Part shown: in pieces, positions 17,520 through 26,531 of the stretch
Layout of the letters: each line of letters opens with the position of its first letter
Position numbering within the stretch: position 1 is the stretch's first letter
Assembly (NCBI GenBank): GCA_001803165.1
Contig: MHAZ01000019.1
Span: forward strand, 62,001-126,000
Origin: Stygiobacter sp. RIFOXYC2_FULL_38_25
GTDB lineage: Bacteria > Bacteroidota > Ignavibacteria > Ignavibacteriales > Melioribacteraceae
DNA: 64,000 nt
Direction of reading: 5' to 3'
Position numbers and translations under genes: made by a program
The notes under the pieces: generated by a model
What the model saw: the letters and a program-made list of their open reading frames with translations, nothing else
Told to the model about the DNA's origin: nothing
Database searches by the model: none

Positions 17520-17555
17520 CCTCTCTGAAGTCCTCCCCCTTCAGAGAGGTTTTTT
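17520..17555 (+). terminator. Intrinsic terminator
   Basis: A ten-bp stem, CCTCTCTGAA (17520-17529) with TTCAGAGAGG (17540-17549), is followed by six T. It ends the kinase/regulator transcript or the candidate RNA just before it. Confidence 0.88.
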
Positions 17556-17677
17556 CGAAATGTGTTGAAAGGTTTATTCTAATGACAGAAGGTAAAACAT
17601 ATATCGCGAATAAATTGTCTTAAGAATTGTAACCGGCAATTAAGCCGTAGTAGTTCTTATTTAAAAGAGGTGCAATT

Positions 17678-18136
17678 ATGAAGAACCTATTGAAATTTCT
17701 TGCGATCTGGGTTTTTGTATTGCTCGCCTTCTCTACAGTAACAAACGCACAGTTCTATCACGTTTCGGAAGAATTAATCTCACACAAAGTTGTTCACACA
17801 AATCCTATTGATGGACTGAATTCCGATAACCCTTTGATCCGTTTTGATTCCGCCTACATTTTAGGTGAGCTAAAAGAATCGAAAGCTGATATTGCATTAA
17901 TGAAAGCCTTGCGGGAAGATGAAGATTATTCTGTAAGGATTGTTTCCGCTCTTTCATTGATCAAAATCGGCAGCCCGGTTGGAGTTAATCTTGTTAAACG
18001 CATTTCGGAACTGAGCGATTGTCCAAAGACGTGTAAGATTCTTGGCAAGTTTTATAATTCCTATGCCCGTCATAAAGAATTGCCAAATAAGGAACTCACG
18101 GATTTCCAAATTGCGGCATTGATTTTTGACAGGTGA
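17678..18136 (+). CDS. Exported HEAT-repeat-like hypothetical protein
   Basis: 152 residues with a signal peptide (MKNLLKFLAIWVFVLLAF, cleavage near TNA). The mature part has two helical repeats of HEAT type (LIRFDSAYILGELKESKADIA and EDYSVRIVSALSLIKIGS). Two cysteines close together (SDCPKTCK) could form a disulfide. An AAGAGGTG ribosome site precedes the ATG. No enzymatic motif is seen; a periplasmic protein-protein interaction role is only a guess. It stands alone between a terminator and a convergent gene. Confidence 0.65.
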   Translation: MKNLLKFLAIWVFVLLAFSTVTNAQFYHVSEELISHKVVHTNPIDGLNSDNPLIRFDSAYILGELKESKADIALMKALREDEDYSVRIVSALSLIKIGSPVGVNLVKRISELSDCPKTCKILGKFYNSYARHKELPNKELTDFQIAALIFDR

Positions 18137-18161
18137 GCATTTTATGAGAAGGGATCTGAGG

Positions 18162-18189
18162 GGGTTCCCTTTTAAGCACCCGGGAACCC
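18162..18189. terminator. Hairpin between convergent genes
   Basis: GGGTTCCC (18162-18169) pairs with GGGAACCC (18182-18189) across 12 bases. No U tract follows on either strand, so it may block convergent transcription or protect 3' ends rather than terminate efficiently. Confidence 0.45.
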
Positions 18190-18233
18190 TCGTTAAATTG
18201 ATTCAAGAGGCGAATCGAATAGAGATTTATTTT

Positions 18234-18977
18234 TCAGAAACCGACCGAAATACTTAATCCAAAATTCACAAAAGAATCATTCGTAAGATTTTTAATCTCC
18301 TGATCTGTCAGCAGATAGCTCTCTGCAAACGGCTTAACGCAAATCTCCTCATTTAAGAAATAACTTAAAGAAGCAGAAGCAAAAAAGTAATTCACTGCAC
18401 TTTTTCCAATTCCTACATAGTACAGATTAAACTTTTCTGTCCCCCAGCCAAAGCCGGCACTTGTATTAAGAATCAGCTTTTCGTTCAGTTCTTTTTCAAA
18501 ACTAATACAGTGATCACCAAACAAATATGGAATTCCAAGTTTTATATCTCTCGAAAGTATTGAGCTGATTGTAAAGGCGCCCATATTGTAATCACAGGCT
18601 AAAGACAACTCTAGTGCCGAATCCTCATCTTTATCAGGATAAGTATATAATTGCAGAAATGGTGAAAGAGTTAAATCTCCAAATTCAAAAGAGTACTGCA
18701 ACAAAAAATCCAATTCATGGTTTTTTGCAAAGCCATCTTCTTCAACAGCAGCAATGTTTCCCCAGAGTTGCAAAGTCCAGTTCTTATATTCAACACCCAG
18801 TGTTGGTTGAATTACTAATCCTTGATCGTAAAGTATTCCCCTCCAAGCATATTTGTTAGCAACTACAGTTTCCAAACTAAATGAGGGAGTTGATTTGGTT
18901 TCAATTTCAGATTGAGCAAAAGCATTTAATCCAAACAGCATTATCCAGATTAACAACAAGTAGAATTTCTTATCCAT
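18234..18977 (-). CDS. Outer-membrane beta-barrel-like hypothetical protein
   Basis: 247 residues with a clear signal peptide (about 1-22, NAFAQ). Alternating hydrophobic/polar stretches (LTLSPFLQLYTYP, FFASASLSYFL) and a C-terminal Phe (FGLSISVGF) are typical of outer-membrane barrels of roughly 10-12 strands. The family is unknown to me. It lies downstream of the porin-like gene at 19118 after 140 bp, so it may belong to the cytochrome locus or be separate. Confidence 0.65.
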   Translation of the reverse strand: MDKKFYLLLIWIMLFGLNAFAQSEIETKSTPSFSLETVVANKYAWRGILYDQGLVIQPTLGVEYKNWTLQLWGNIAAVEEDGFAKNHELDFLLQYSFEFGDLTLSPFLQLYTYPDKDEDSALELSLACDYNMGAFTISSILSRDIKLGIPYLFGDHCISFEKELNEKLILNTSAGFGWGTEKFNLYYVGIGKSAVNYFFASASLSYFLNEEICVKPFAESYLLTDQEIKNLTNDSFVNFGLSISVGF

Positions 18978-19117
18978 TCTAAACTCCGCTTTATTTCAAG
19001 GATTTTGTAAGAGCAATTGATGAGCTTAAATACTGACCTTTCTTCTAACTCCAGAACACTTCTATTTTTAAAAAATCAGCTTTAGGATTTCCATTCGTTA
19101 GTACATTAACGCCGCGA

Positions 19118-20731
19118 TTAGTTTGACAGCCTTTTAGAAAGGCTAACGTACAATCTCCCATACGTTTGTTTATCTTGAAACGTTCCCTCATAACTTGCAG
19201 TGAAGAACAGTGAACTGAGTATTCTCCAAGACAGATCAACGTTTCCGATTTGCTGGAAAAAGTTTGTTGTGCCGGATGCAAATTTATATTCTACACGTTT
19301 GTAACCAGTAGTCAAATTCACCCATCCATTAAATAAATCTTTGGCTAGTGATGCACCATAATAATTTCCGGTTACATAACCGGATTCTATTCTATTATAG
19401 TTTATGTAAAGAGTAGATGAGAACAGAGGCGTCTGGATATAGCTAAAATTAACTCCATAATTTTTTGATGGGCGCGGATCATCTTTACTGAAACGGTAAC
19501 CGTAATTAACACCTAACCAAATATAATTCAGAGGACGCACATTCACTCTTGCAGTAAAACCTTGCCGGGTTGCAGATTCCAAAATACTATCGGCAAATGT
19601 TTTGAATGTTTCATAATAGATTACATTTTTGCGTGCATCGTAAGAAGCGCTAAAACCAATCCAGCTACTTGGATTATACGAGCACATTGCAAAAAGGCTT
19701 GTCATGTCAAAAATGTTTTTGTCAACCCCCTTTTGCCGTTTGTAAAGATCAAACTCGGAAGAAACAAAAAAGCCCAAGCTCTGAGATAAATTGTTAGTAT
19801 GCTGCAAGTATAGAAATCTTCTATCCGTTTTGAAATTGTTTGTTTGGTTAAAAACTCCAAGTGTGTTCTGCATAGAAACTGTGCCCAATGTGTCGCTTCT
19901 GAAAACGTAACCTCCATATTCAAACATTTTGAGGTCGTAACCGTAATCAGTAAAACTAGGATGAGAGCCGGCAATAATTCCAACTACAAATTTCTTAAAT
20001 GAAGTTTCAAACTGAATTCCGTCTATTGCACCAAGGCTGGATGTTTTGAAATTTATTTTTCTACCAAGTGTTAGTTTTGTAACCGGACTGAACTCATACC
20101 GGAGAGCTAAATCATAAACTTTAAGTGCGTTACCAATATTGTTCTTTACTTCATTCCATCTGTCTGCTCTATAAGAAAAGTTAATGTATGAAGATAAGAA
20201 TAATGGAGACCGCGCTACTGTGTCTGCATCAAATGAAAAGTTTAACCGCCAGTGCTGAAAATCGGCAGAACTTGGACCATTAGATTTATTCGAATATGAT
20301 GAAACAGAAATATTTCCGTTTAGCCGCATAAATGGTAAAGGTGTAATCTTCACCGGCTCAACCAAAGACGGAGTTAAGTTTGGCTCCGTCTGTGTAATCT
20401 TTTTCTCTGAGATTTTTTCTTCGCTTGGCGGAATTACTTTTTTAACTAACGCGATTACCGCATCTTCAACTTTGAATTGATAGTTTGTAACCGATAGACC
20501 CGAACACGAATTGGATGAGACATACTGAACAACAATTGCCGGCTTAAATTTGCCGTTATCTGCTATATATAAAGTATCGTTCTTGTTAATACCGTTGGTG
20601 CTTTCGAACCGGACATAAATATTTTGCGAAGTAACAAAAGAAATCCTGCCGGTTCTTTGTTCAAAAGATTTATCCTGAGCGTTTACAAATTGTGCTATAA
20701 ATAATAGTGCTGCAAAAACTAATTTATTCAT
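19118..20731 (-). CDS. Porin-like outer-membrane barrel of the cytochrome operon
   Basis: About 537 residues. The start is placed at 20731 because a signal peptide begins there (MNKLVFAALLFIAQFVNAQ) and the codon lies two bases after the stop of the giant cytochrome gene, implying coupled translation. Residues about 25-110 form a small beta domain (RISFVTSQNIYVRFES), then a Pro/Glu/Lys linker, then a barrel (about 135-537) with repeated aromatic strands (LFLSSYINFSYRADRW, TLYINYNRIESGYVTG). Its place directly after two multiheme cytochrome genes suggests the barrel of a porin-cytochrome conduit. That role is inferred from operon position, not from a recognised family. Confidence 0.65.
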   Translation of the reverse strand: MNKLVFAALLFIAQFVNAQDKSFEQRTGRISFVTSQNIYVRFESTNGINKNDTLYIADNGKFKPAIVVQYVSSNSCSGLSVTNYQFKVEDAVIALVKKVIPPSEEKISEKKITQTEPNLTPSLVEPVKITPLPFMRLNGNISVSSYSNKSNGPSSADFQHWRLNFSFDADTVARSPLFLSSYINFSYRADRWNEVKNNIGNALKVYDLALRYEFSPVTKLTLGRKINFKTSSLGAIDGIQFETSFKKFVVGIIAGSHPSFTDYGYDLKMFEYGGYVFRSDTLGTVSMQNTLGVFNQTNNFKTDRRFLYLQHTNNLSQSLGFFVSSEFDLYKRQKGVDKNIFDMTSLFAMCSYNPSSWIGFSASYDARKNVIYYETFKTFADSILESATRQGFTARVNVRPLNYIWLGVNYGYRFSKDDPRPSKNYGVNFSYIQTPLFSSTLYINYNRIESGYVTGNYYGASLAKDLFNGWVNLTTGYKRVEYKFASGTTNFFQQIGNVDLSWRILSSLFFTASYEGTFQDKQTYGRLYVSLSKRLSN

Positions 20732-20733
20732 TT

Positions 20734-23700
20734 TTAACTTTTTCCATTTGGATGACAATTATAACATGCCGTTGACTGGTAGAGATATCCGCTCTTACCC
20801 TGATGTTCTTTGTCCATATCAGTCTTATTGTGTTCATGGCAGTTGATACATTCAAAAACTTTGTAATTACTTTGATTGGTATGACAATCAGTACATAGCG
20901 ACCATTCGCCTCTATGTTCTCCGGAGTAAATCGGGAAATATTGCCCGTCATGATTAAACGTTGACGGCTTCCAAACATTCTGTGTGTGACATTGTTCGCA
21001 AGCCAGCGGGAACTTGGCTGTTGCATGATTAGGATTAGTAACCTGATTATATTGAGTTAAATGGCAGCTAACGCAACCGGAATGCTTAGTATTGTAATTA
21101 CCGGCATGGCAGTTTGAGCATTGGTTTGCAATTTGTAAATGCGCGCCAAGAATTTGATAATAATTATTATGAATTGGGAACGTTGCCGGCTTCCAACCTG
21201 GATTGGTAGTATGGCATTGTTCGCAAGTAACAGGAATATTTATTAAAGCATGATTCGGGTTAGTCGTGCTTTGATATTTTGTAGTATGACAGCTTGAACA
21301 AGCTGTTGGCGTTCCTTTGAATGTTGTAGTATGACAGCTAGCGCATGTAACGGAAATGTGCGCACCTGTTAATGGGAACGCTGTTGTTGAGTGATTAAAC
21401 ACAGCTCCTTGCCATGTTGTTGTTGTATGGCAAACCTTGCAATCAGTCGGATATGATTTAGCAACGTGTTCCGGTGCAGAAGTATATTTTGCCTGATGGC
21501 ATGAATAACAATCGGTTGGTGTTCCAACATATCCTTTTGAGTGACAGCTATTACATATTACACTAACATGAGCACCTGTTAACGGGAATTTTGTAGTTGC
21601 ATGATTAAATGTAACACTCTTCCAATCAGTTGTATTATGGCACTGTTCACAAGTTTGGGGATAGCCCTGAGCAACATGGTTGGGCGCTGCTGTAAACTTT
21701 GCTTGATGACATGAATAACATGTTGTCGGTGTTCCGGTTAGCGTTGTTGTATGGCACGAATTGCACTTAACAGTTGTGTGAGAACCCAGCAACGGAAACT
21801 TTGTTGTGCTGTGATTAAAATTGATTGTTTTCCAATCCACGGGCGTATGGCACTGTTTGCAATCCTGCGAATAATTCTGAGCAGTATGATTTGGTGCCGC
21901 TGTAAAGTTAGCTTGATGACAAGATACGCACTCTGTCGGTGTTCCGGCAAAAACGGTTGTATGGCAACTGTTACATTTCACAGTTGTGTGAGAACCCAGC
22001 AACGGAAATTTTGTAGCAGCATGATTAAATGTTACACTTGACCAATTAGTTGTGTTGTGGCATTGCTCGCATGTTTGCGGATAACCCTTTGCAACATGTT
22101 CTGGTGCGGAACTGTATTTCGCTTGATGACATGAGTAACAAGTTGTCGGCGTTCCGGTTAGCGTTGTTGTATGGCATAAACCACACTTCACAGTAGTATG
22201 CGAACCCAGCAACGGAAACTTTGTCGTGCTGTGATTGAAGTTTATTGTTTTCCAATCCACAGGTGTATGGCACTGCTTGCAATCTTGCGGATAATTCTGA
22301 GCAGTATGATTTGGTGCCGCTGTAAAGTTAGCTTGATGACAAGATACGCACTCAGTCGGTGTTCCGGCAAAAACGGTTGTATGGCAACTATTACATTTCA
22401 CAGTTGTATGAGAACCCAGCAACGGAAATTTTGTAGCAGCATGATTAAATGTTACACTTGACCAATTAGTTGTGCTGTGGCATTGTTCACATGTCTGGGG
22501 ATAAGCCTTAGCAACATGTTCCGGTGCGGACGTGTATTTTGCCTGATGGCACGAGTAGCAGTCAGTTGGTGTTCCAACATATCCTTTTGAGTGACAACTA
22601 TTGCAAGTTACGCTAACATGCGAGCCGGTTAACGGGAATTTTGTAGTAGCGTGATTAAATGTAACAGTCTTCCAATCTGTTGTGTTATGGCACTGTTCAC
22701 AAGTTTGAGGATAACCTTGCGATACGTGATTTGGTGCGGAAGTAAATTTTGCTTGATGACACGAATAACAAGTTGTTGGCGTGCCGGTCAATGTTGTTGT
22801 ATGGCATGAACCACATTTCACAGTAGTATGCGAACCCAGCAACGGAAACTTTGTCGTGCTGTGATTGAAGTTTATCGTTTTCCAATCTACCGGCGTATGG
22901 CACTGCTTACAATCTTGAGGATAATTCTGCGAAGTATGATTTGGCGCCGCCGTAAAGTTAGCTTGATGACACGATACACACTCAGTCGGAGTGCCGGCAA
23001 ATCCTGATGTATGACAACTGCTGCACTTCACTGTTGTGTGCGAGCCAAGCAACGGAAACTTTGTCGTTGCATGATTAAATGTTACACTTGCCCAATTAGT
23101 TGTGCTATGGCATTGTTCGCATGTCTGGGGATAAGCTTTAGCAACATGTTCCGGTGCGGACGTGTATTTTGCCTGATGGCAAGAATAGCAATCTGTTGGT
23201 GTTCCTACATATCCTTTTGAGTGACAACTGTTGCATGTTACACTTACGTGAGAGCCGGTTAATGGAAACTTTGTTGTAGCGTGATTGAATGTAACACTCT
23301 TCCAATCTGTTGTGTTATGGCACTGTTCACAAATTTGAGGATATCCTTGCGATACGTGATTTGGTGCGGATGCAAACTTTGCTTGATGACATGAGTAACA
23401 AGTTGTTGGCGTGCCGGTTAGTGTTGTTGTATGGCACGAATTGCACTTAACAGTTGTGTGAGAACCAAGTAGAGGAAATCTCGTCGTGCTGTGATTGAAG
23501 TTTATTGTCTTCCAATCCACCGGCGTATGGCACTGCTTGCAATCCTGCGGATAATTTTGCGAAGAATGATTTGGTGCCGCCGCAAACTTAGCTTGATGAC
23601 ACGATACACATTCTGTCGGCGTTCCGGCATAAGTAGTTTGATGGCATTGCGTACACGGAACCGTCGTGTGTGCACCAATCAATGGGAATTTTGTTAACGA

Positions 23701-24963
23701 GTGATTTATCCCGCCCTGCTTTGTACCGGATGGATGGCAAGCATAACAAGCCCTGCTTTGATAAGCATAACCGTTCACTCCTTGATGCTCTTTATCCATA
23801 TCGCTCTTATTGTGCTCATGGCAGTTGGTGCATTCAAATGTCTTATAATTTGTTTGGTCCAAATGGCAATCGGAACAATTACTCCACTCCCCTTTATGCT
23901 CACCGGAATAAATTGGAAAATATTTTCCGTCATGATCAAAGGTTGCCGGCTTCCAAGCCGTCTGCGAATGGCAGCTTGCACAGTCGGTTGAAAACTGAGC
24001 ACCTTTATGATTTGGATTTATAGCTGAATCATACTTTTGCTGATGGCAGCTTACACACTGCCTTGCTGTTTGATTGTAACCGGTTGCATGGCATTTACTG
24101 CAATCATTTCTAATTGTGTTATGAGCGCCAACCAAAGGATATTTTAAATCATGGTTAGCAAACGTAGCCGGCTTCCATCCGCCTACACTAATTGAGTGAC
24201 ACTGTTTACAATCTTTCGCAAAATTCAATACTACATGGTTTGGAGATGTGGTGGATTCATATTTCTTTTGATGGCATGAATAGCAATCCTGAGAAAGACC
24301 TTTGTAGCTTCCTTTTGTGTGACAAGAAAAACAATCTGAAATATTATGCGCGCCTGATAAAGGGAAGAAATCATGAATAATGGAAGTTGCCGACCAGCTT
24401 GCAGCAGTAAAATTATGGCATTGCTGGCAATCTGTTGAGAAATTTGCTTGTATATGATTAGGGTCTTTCGTTGCGTTATAGTTTGCAATATGGCAATCGT
24501 AACATCTTATTCCTATCGGTTCAAATTTTAAACTTGATGCGGCTTTATGGCACTGCCGGCAATCAGCTTTAGCATGGTTACCTAGTAACGGAAATTTTCC
24601 AGTGCGGTGAAGATCAGTTATGTTTTCAATTATCCAGGTTTTGTTATTGTGGCATCGAGCGCAATTTTTTCCAACTGTGTTTGTATGAATATCGGTATGG
24701 CAATCGGAACAGTTTGCCTTTCCTTTGCTTTCGCTGAAAACCAAACTGCTATGGCATGTTCTGCACTGTACTGTTTGATGCTGACCTTTTAGCTCGAATC
24801 CGGTTTCGCTATGATTAAACAAAATTTTAGAAGGTATCACAGTCCATCCATCAACAGTATGGCAATCCTGGCAATCGCGCTTAAACTTATCTCCGTGCGG
24901 AGATTGGGCGTTGCAAAGAGAGACTGACAGCAGTAAAATTATTATGAATGACAGAGGGCGCAT
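20734..24963 (-). CDS. Giant multiheme c-type cytochrome with 58 CXXCH motifs
   Basis: 1409 residues. A signal peptide (1-20, LCNAQ) is followed by 58 CXXCH heme-attachment motifs by my count, about one per 24 residues; I saw no other cysteine in the mature chain. Residues 21-474 hold 18 motifs in less regular modules. Residues 475-1174 are ten units of exactly 70 residues, each with three CXXCH plus three further His (FNH, GSH, PNH/PEH), enough for bis-His ligation of all three hemes as in cytochrome c7/c3-like modules. Residues 1175-1409 hold ten more motifs. The first bases overlap the 20-heme gene by 22 bp and a GGAGAGG site precedes the start. An extended heme wire for periplasmic or extracellular electron transfer is likely. 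No T9SS tail or lipobox is seen. Confidence 0.93.
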   Translation of the reverse strand: MRPLSFIIILLLSVSLCNAQSPHGDKFKRDCQDCHTVDGWTVIPSKILFNHSETGFELKGQHQTVQCRTCHSSLVFSESKGKANCSDCHTDIHTNTVGKNCARCHNNKTWIIENITDLHRTGKFPLLGNHAKADCRQCHKAASSLKFEPIGIRCYDCHIANYNATKDPNHIQANFSTDCQQCHNFTAASWSATSIIHDFFPLSGAHNISDCFSCHTKGSYKGLSQDCYSCHQKKYESTTSPNHVVLNFAKDCKQCHSISVGGWKPATFANHDLKYPLVGAHNTIRNDCSKCHATGYNQTARQCVSCHQQKYDSAINPNHKGAQFSTDCASCHSQTAWKPATFDHDGKYFPIYSGEHKGEWSNCSDCHLDQTNYKTFECTNCHEHNKSDMDKEHQGVNGYAYQSRACYACHPSGTKQGGINHSLTKFPLIGAHTTVPCTQCHQTTYAGTPTECVSCHQAKFAAAPNHSSQNYPQDCKQCHTPVDWKTINFNHSTTRFPLLGSHTTVKCNSCHTTTLTGTPTTCYSCHQAKFASAPNHVSQGYPQICEQCHNTTDWKSVTFNHATTKFPLTGSHVSVTCNSCHSKGYVGTPTDCYSCHQAKYTSAPEHVAKAYPQTCEQCHSTTNWASVTFNHATTKFPLLGSHTTVKCSSCHTSGFAGTPTECVSCHQANFTAAPNHTSQNYPQDCKQCHTPVDWKTINFNHSTTKFPLLGSHTTVKCGSCHTTTLTGTPTTCYSCHQAKFTSAPNHVSQGYPQTCEQCHNTTDWKTVTFNHATTKFPLTGSHVSVTCNSCHSKGYVGTPTDCYSCHQAKYTSAPEHVAKAYPQTCEQCHSTTNWSSVTFNHAATKFPLLGSHTTVKCNSCHTTVFAGTPTECVSCHQANFTAAPNHTAQNYPQDCKQCHTPVDWKTINFNHSTTKFPLLGSHTTVKCGLCHTTTLTGTPTTCYSCHQAKYSSAPEHVAKGYPQTCEQCHNTTNWSSVTFNHAATKFPLLGSHTTVKCNSCHTTVFAGTPTECVSCHQANFTAAPNHTAQNYSQDCKQCHTPVDWKTINFNHSTTKFPLLGSHTTVKCNSCHTTTLTGTPTTCYSCHQAKFTAAPNHVAQGYPQTCEQCHNTTDWKSVTFNHATTKFPLTGAHVSVICNSCHSKGYVGTPTDCYSCHQAKYTSAPEHVAKSYPTDCKVCHTTTTWQGAVFNHSTTAFPLTGAHISVTCASCHTTTFKGTPTACSSCHTTKYQSTTNPNHALINIPVTCEQCHTTNPGWKPATFPIHNNYYQILGAHLQIANQCSNCHAGNYNTKHSGCVSCHLTQYNQVTNPNHATAKFPLACEQCHTQNVWKPSTFNHDGQYFPIYSGEHRGEWSLCTDCHTNQSNYKVFECINCHEHNKTDMDKEHQGKSGYLYQSTACYNCHPNGKS
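21442..23541 (-). repeat. Ten tandem 210-bp units in the giant cytochrome gene
   Basis: The units fall into three types: A (TPVDWKTINF, TTTLTG), B (NTTDWKSVTF, SKGYVG) and C (S/NTTNW, FAGTPTECVSC). The order in the protein is A B C, A B C, A C, A B. The third set lacks B, and its A-C junction is a hybrid (YSSAPEHVAKGYPQ), the footprint expected of unequal recombination. The higher-order period is 630 bp. Confidence 0.9.
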
Positions 24964-26531
24964 CTTACCTCTCCAAATTTATATTTTATGTATTTTCCTT
25001 TCTCATCAACCACTTGTTTATGGCAGCGGTTACAGCTTACTTTAGAATGTGCCCCATCTAATGGAAAGGATGTTTTATTATGATCGAATAATTCCGGCTT
25101 CCAGTTATTAAATTGATGACAGCTCCGGCATAATTCAATACCATTTTTTGTGAACTGACCGGCATGAACATCATTATGGCATTCAAGGCATTCCGTTTTT
25201 CGCTTGAAACTAATTATTAACCTATTTCCAATTTCATTACGGACATGGCATTTATTACAACTTTGCTTTTGATGATTTCCGAGCAATAAAAATTTCGTCG
25301 TATTGTGATCAAAAGTTACCGATTTCCACTTCTCGGTTGTGTGACATGATTCGCATGTTTTTCCCGTAAGAAGTTTTTGCGGAATTGAGCCGCCGTGAAT
25401 GTCTTTATGACAGTCGGTACATTCTCTTTTTTCAATTTTGAAATTCCACTTTTCAGTTTTTTTATGACAGCTCTGACATGGAATAGCAAGATGAGCTCCG
25501 GTAAGAATGAAGTTGGATTTTATATGCCTCTCAATTGTATAAGAAGTGGAATTGAATCCGTCTATGGAATGACAAACCGCGCAATCGGCTTGAGTTCCGT
25601 TTTTGGTAAATTCTCCTTGATGATAATCCGAATGACAGTTAATACACTTTTCAAATTTTGGTTTGGTATTCAATCCATTTTTATGACAGGCTTTGCAATC
25701 AACATTGGTATGCTTTCCGAGCAAAGGATAATTTGTTTTGGCATGGTCAAAGTTGGTTAAGTTTTTTATGGTATGAAATGATTCGGTTACGTGACAAGAG
25801 CTGCACTTATCTCCAAACTTTCCTTTATGGAAATCTTGATGGCACGAAGTGCATGATGAAAACTCCACTCCTTTGAACTTCTGGAATCTCTTTTCATTTC
25901 TCGTTTCAACAGCGTGGCATTTAGCGCAGTCAACTCTTTGATGCGCGCCGGTCAAATCAAATTTTGCCGAATTATGCTTAAACTTTGAAGCCGGGCGGAA
26001 AGAATCACCCTCATGACAATTTTGGCAAGCGTTGCCCAAACTTCCTTGATGTGAATCTTGATGGCAAGAAACGCATGTTGCCTTTAATCCTAAAAATGTT
26101 CCTTTATTTTTTTTGTATTTCGCATCCGACATTAAATCCGGCGTGTGGCATTTGAAGCAATCTGTTTGAGCATGTTTTCCGGTGAGTTGAAAACTTGTTT
26201 TGGAGTGATCAAAGGTTTTGGGATTGAAATTAACTATTCTAAATTTTCTGCCGTGATGTTCACTGTGGCATTTGATGCAGCTTTTACTTCTAACATCGGA
26301 ACTTGAGTGGAATCCTTTATTCTCTTTCTGTAACTGTGATATTTCGGTGTGGCATGCAAGACATTCGTTATTGCGAACCTGTCCGCCGATGTTATGGCAT
26401 TTGGTACAGTTGCTCATTCCCTCTAAATTGGAATGCGCAGTTGACAAATCTCCCGGCGAGATTTGTGCGGATAATTTTGCGCACATAAATACCGAGAAAA
26501 GTATTACAGTTATTAGTCTTGATGTTTTAAT
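24942..26531 (-). CDS. Multiheme c-type cytochrome with 20 CXXCH motifs
   Basis: About 529 residues with 20 CXXCH motifs by my count, from SNCTKCHNIGG to VRCALCHS at the C-terminus. Many sit in pairs with FDH or FKH-type histidines before GKH or GAH, as in bis-His cytochromes. The first ATG (26486) would leave only MCAKLSAQ before the mature region. Reading 15 codons upstream to an ATT at 26531 restores a classic signal peptide (MKTSRLITVILFSVF) behind GGAGAGGCGGT. An AUU start is therefore proposed, 18 bp inside the previous gene. The product probably passes electrons between the inner-membrane module and the giant cytochrome or porin. Confidence 0.9.
   Translation of the reverse strand: MKTSRLITVILFSVFMCAKLSAQISPGDLSTAHSNLEGMSNCTKCHNIGGQVRNNECLACHTEISQLQKENKGFHSSSDVRSKSCIKCHSEHHGRKFRIVNFNPKTFDHSKTSFQLTGKHAQTDCFKCHTPDLMSDAKYKKNKGTFLGLKATCVSCHQDSHQGSLGNACQNCHEGDSFRPASKFKHNSAKFDLTGAHQRVDCAKCHAVETRNEKRFQKFKGVEFSSCTSCHQDFHKGKFGDKCSSCHVTESFHTIKNLTNFDHAKTNYPLLGKHTNVDCKACHKNGLNTKPKFEKCINCHSDYHQGEFTKNGTQADCAVCHSIDGFNSTSYTIERHIKSNFILTGAHLAIPCQSCHKKTEKWNFKIEKRECTDCHKDIHGGSIPQKLLTGKTCESCHTTEKWKSVTFDHNTTKFLLLGNHQKQSCNKCHVRNEIGNRLIISFKRKTECLECHNDVHAGQFTKNGIELCRSCHQFNNWKPELFDHNKTSFPLDGAHSKVSCNRCHKQVVDEKGKYIKYKFGEVRCALCHS

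Noticed and set aside
19045-19281. Small minus-strand frame beyond the porin-like gene
   Set aside because: It overlaps the end of that gene in another frame and lacks a ribosome site or recognisable product.
21442-23541. Regular direct repeats as a possible CRISPR array
   Set aside because: The 210-bp units are fully coding, with no short repeat/unique spacer pattern and no cas genes nearby.
20724-24963. Many long alternative frames on both strands across the giant cytochrome gene
   Set aside because: They recur with the 210-bp unit and are shadows of the repeated CXXCH coding sequence.
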